Of a stretch of DNA of 64,000 nucleotides, positions 61,703 through 64,000 are shown in pieces (the first letter of the stretch is position 1; every line of letters starts with the position of its first letter). Under the pieces are notes generated by a model that was not told where the DNA came from, searched no databases, and was given only the letters and a program-made list of their open reading frames with translations. The position numbers and the translations under genes are program-made. Source of the stretch: Endozoicomonas sp965199185 (lineage in GTDB: Bacteria; Pseudomonadota; Gammaproteobacteria; Pseudomonadales; Endozoicomonadaceae); assembly GCA_965199185.1 (NCBI GenBank), contig CBDAQW010000039.1, positions 1 through 64,000 on the forward strand, in the 5' to 3' direction.

Positions 61703-64000
61703 ATGACCCAAAATCGTCGTCAGTTTCTCAAGTTATCGGCTGCCACCGCTGCCACCAGCGCTGCCGGGCTTTCAATGCCGTCCGGCGCGACCAATCTGAT
61801 TGCTTCATCCCGAACAAGCCACATTCGCTGGGATAAGGCTCCCTGCCGTTTCTGTGGCACTGGCTGCAGTGTCCTGGTTGGTGTCAAGGACGGTCGTCTG
61901 GTGGCAACCAAAGCAGACCCGGATGCTCCGGTCAATCGTGGGCTCAACTGCATCAAAGGGTATTTCCTTTCCAAAGGGATGTACGGCGCTGATCGCCTGA
62001 CGACCCCTTTACTAAGAATGAAAAATGGTCATTACGCTAAAGAGGGTGAGTTTACACCGGTCACCTGGGATCAGGCGTTTCAAGTGATGGCGCAGCAATT
62101 TAAAAAAACATTAGCTAAAAAAGGCCCCTCAGCCGTCGGCATGTTTGGCTCTGGGCAATGGACACTTTGGGAAGGTTATGCCGCCTCCAAATTTATGAAA
62201 GCCGGATTACGTTCCAACAATATCGACCCGAATGCACGACATTGTATGGCTTCTGCTGTGGGTGGTTTCATGCGTACCTTTGGCATTGATGAACCTATGG
62301 GTTGTTACGATGATTTTGAGAATGCCGATCTGTTCGTTCTCTGGGGTTCCAATATGGCGGAGAATCATCCGGTATTATGGAGCCGGATTGCCGCTCGGGT
62401 ACTGGCCTTTGACCATGTTCGTGTAGAAGTCTTATCGACTTACCGCCATCGCTCCTGCGAGCTAGCACAGCATCCAATGATCTTCAATCCACAGACCGAT
62501 CTGGCCATTGGTAACTACATCTGCAACCACATCATTACTTCCGGCAAGGTCAATACTGAGTTTGTTGAGAAGCATACCCATTTTCGTCTGGGCACCAGCG
62601 ATATTGGTTATGGCCTGAGGCCGGAGGATTTCCGCCAGAAAGATGCAGCCAACCCGGACGACGGTAGTTCAAAAGAGATTTCTTTCAGCGAGTTTGCCCG
62701 CTTTGTTAAAGACTATACGCTGGAAAAAACGTCTGCGCTGTCCGGTGTTCCGGAAGAGTTGCTGGAAAAGCTCGCCGACAGTTATGCCAACCCTGATGTA
62801 AAGGTCATGTCTCTGTGGACCATGGGCGTCAACCAACACACCCGTGGTGTCTGGATGAACAACATCATTTACAACATTCACCTGCTCACCGGCAAGATTT
62901 CTCAACCTGGCAACAGCCCATTCTCACTCACCGGTCAGCCTTCGGCCTGCGGTACCGCCAGAGAGGTGGGCACGTTCAGCCACCGACTGCCCGCCGATAT
63001 GGTGGTCAATAACCCAACTCATCGCCAAAAGGCCGAGAAAATCTGGAAACTGCCTTCCGGCACTATTCCTGAAAAGCCTGGATTTCACGCCACTCTGCAG
63101 GATCGTATGTTGAAAGATGGCAATCTCAATGCCTACTGGGTGATGTGCAATAACAATATGCAGACCGCTCCGAATCTGAACAAGGAAACCTGGCCGGGTT
63201 ATCGCAATCCAGACAATTTTATAGTGGTGTCAGACCCCTACCCCACCGTCACTACTGAAGCAGCGGATCTGATTTTACCCACGGCCATGTGGATCGAAAA
63301 AGAAGGTGCTTATGGCAATGCCGAGCGACGCACTCAGTTCTGGTATCAGCAGGTAAAAGCACCGGAAGATGCCCGCAGCGATCTCTGGCAAATTATGGAG
63401 TTCTCCAAGTATTTTCAGGTCGAAGACGTCTGGCCTGCTGAGTTGTTGAAAAAAGCACCGCAACTCAAAGGTAAACGGCTTTATGATGTTTTATACGAAA
63501 ATGGTCAGGTTAATAAATTCCCATTATCAGAAGTTAATCCTGACCGGGATAACGATGAATCCCATCACTTTGGTTTTTATGTTCAAAAAGGCTTGTTTGA
63601 AGAGTACGCCACCTTCGGACGAGGCAAGGCGCACGATCTGGCTCCCTTTGAAATGTACCATAAAGCCAGAGGCATACGCTGGCCGGTAGTGAATGGCGAA
63701 GAAACTCGCTGGCGCTTCAATGGCGACTACGACCCCTATGTTCCCGAAGGTGAAGATTTCCGTTTTTATGGCAAACCGGATGGTAAAGCCTGGATATTCG
63801 CCCTACCCTATGAGCCTCCGGCAGAATCACCCGATGAAGAGTTCCCTATGTGGCTCTGTACCGGGCGAGTGCTGGAACACTGGCATTCAGGCAGTATGAC
63901 CCAGCGTATTCCTGAGCTTTATAAAGCCTTTCCTGATGCGGTTCTGTTCATGCACCCTGATGATGCCAGAAAAATAGGCGCACGCCGCGGCAGCCAAGTC
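61703..64000 (+). CDS. napA: Periplasmic nitrate reductase catalytic subunit NapA (3' end outside window)
   Basis: 766 codons are visible of an expected ~830, and no stop occurs before the window ends. NapA reduces nitrate to nitrite in the periplasm using bis-MGD molybdenum. The twin-arginine signal is NRRQFLKLSAATAATSAAG; the [4Fe-4S] motif is APCRFCGTGCSVLVG with the fourth Cys in LNCIKGYF. The molybdenum-coordinating Cys is in ARHCMASAVGGFMR. Later landmarks include WGSNMAENHPVLW, MWIEKEGAYGNAERRTQ and GRVLEHWHSGSMTQR. Electron-transfer partners (napB, napC) would be expected just downstream. The napD-napA pair is divergent from oadGAB. Confidence 0.97.
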   Translation, partial: MTQNRRQFLKLSAATAATSAAGLSMPSGATNLIASSRTSHIRWDKAPCRFCGTGCSVLVGVKDGRLVATKADPDAPVNRGLNCIKGYFLSKGMYGADRLTTPLLRMKNGHYAKEGEFTPVTWDQAFQVMAQQFKKTLAKKGPSAVGMFGSGQWTLWEGYAASKFMKAGLRSNNIDPNARHCMASAVGGFMRTFGIDEPMGCYDDFENADLFVLWGSNMAENHPVLWSRIAARVLAFDHVRVEVLSTYRHRSCELAQHPMIFNPQTDLAIGNYICNHIITSGKVNTEFVEKHTHFRLGTSDIGYGLRPEDFRQKDAANPDDGSSKEISFSEFARFVKDYTLEKTSALSGVPEELLEKLADSYANPDVKVMSLWTMGVNQHTRGVWMNNIIYNIHLLTGKISQPGNSPFSLTGQPSACGTAREVGTFSHRLPADMVVNNPTHRQKAEKIWKLPSGTIPEKPGFHATLQDRMLKDGNLNAYWVMCNNNMQTAPNLNKETWPGYRNPDNFIVVSDPYPTVTTEAADLILPTAMWIEKEGAYGNAERRTQFWYQQVKAPEDARSDLWQIMEFSKYFQVEDVWPAELLKKAPQLKGKRLYDVLYENGQVNKFPLSEVNPDRDNDESHHFGFYVQKGLFEEYATFGRGKAHDLAPFEMYHKARGIRWPVVNGEETRWRFNGDYDPYVPEGEDFRFYGKPDGKAWIFALPYEPPAESPDEEFPMWLCTGRVLEHWHSGSMTQRIPELYKAFPDAVLFMHPDDARKIGARRGSQV

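Overview
The window looks like a marine gammaproteobacterium of the Oceanospirillales, most likely Endozoicomonadaceae. This is inferred from the gammaproteobacterial gene orders (lptFG divergent from pepA-holC-valS; rnm, yciO, trpS, scpA, scpB and rluB in series), a giant repetitive secreted protein, anaerobic and fermentative genes, and genes that look like host-directed effectors. No rRNA, tRNA or CRISPR array was recognised.

Layout. 1-9.1 kb: the 3' part of a giant secreted or adhesin-like gene built from near-identical 1539-bp tandem repeats. 9.1-12.2 kb: nhaA broken by two single-base shifts, a thioesterase-like gene, a small disulfide-rich exported protein and an RDD membrane protein. 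12.2-20 kb: lptF-lptG, divergent from pepA, holC, a small hypothetical gene and a frameshifted valS. 20-26.6 kb: class I fumarase, an unusual ferredoxin plus bolA, a solute-binding protein, an O-methyltransferase, a YgiM-like SH3 protein, yciB and rnm. 26.7-34.6 kb: cobT-cobS-cobC lying between rnm and yciO, then trpS, scpAB, rluB and a LexA-box-controlled yebG homologue. 34.9-43.3 kb: rapA, a DUF2860 outer membrane protein, a GNAT, a GGCT-like protein, L-lactate dehydrogenase, an EamA transporter, trmN6 and a hypothetical. 43.3-45.7 kb: a complete IS66-family element with 8-bp target duplication. 46-51.3 kb: rsmC, then two proline-rich, effector-like genes around yciA and udk. 51.6-64 kb: guaC, pflBA, an orphan basic protein, mgsA, the sodium-pumping oxaloacetate decarboxylase oadGAB, and napD-napA (napA runs off the end).

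Most notable finding. The gene at 49792-51333 encodes a protein laid out like eukaryotic WASP-family Arp2/3 activators. It has three polyproline repeats, a WH2 actin-binding motif (LSQIRKGIQL) close to that of WASP, a PPxY motif, an SH3-type PxxP stretch, a candidate central helix, and an acidic tail ending EEDNDGEWV with the penultimate Trp typical of Arp2/3-binding tails. The gene at 47248-48384 has nuclear-localisation-like basic clusters, a PTAP motif, polyproline and a second WH2-like motif. Together they suggest a host actin-manipulation module. This is inference from motifs and needs testing.

Physiology. L-LDH, PFL with its activase (candidate FNR site upstream), methylglyoxal synthase, the oxaloacetate decarboxylase Na+ pump and periplasmic nitrate reductase indicate life with little oxygen. 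Four reading-frame breaks occur within 8 kb (two in nhaA, one in the small Cys-rich protein, one in valS). Three are single extra bases in homopolymers. Because valS is essential, sequencing or assembly error must be considered before calling any of these pseudogenes.
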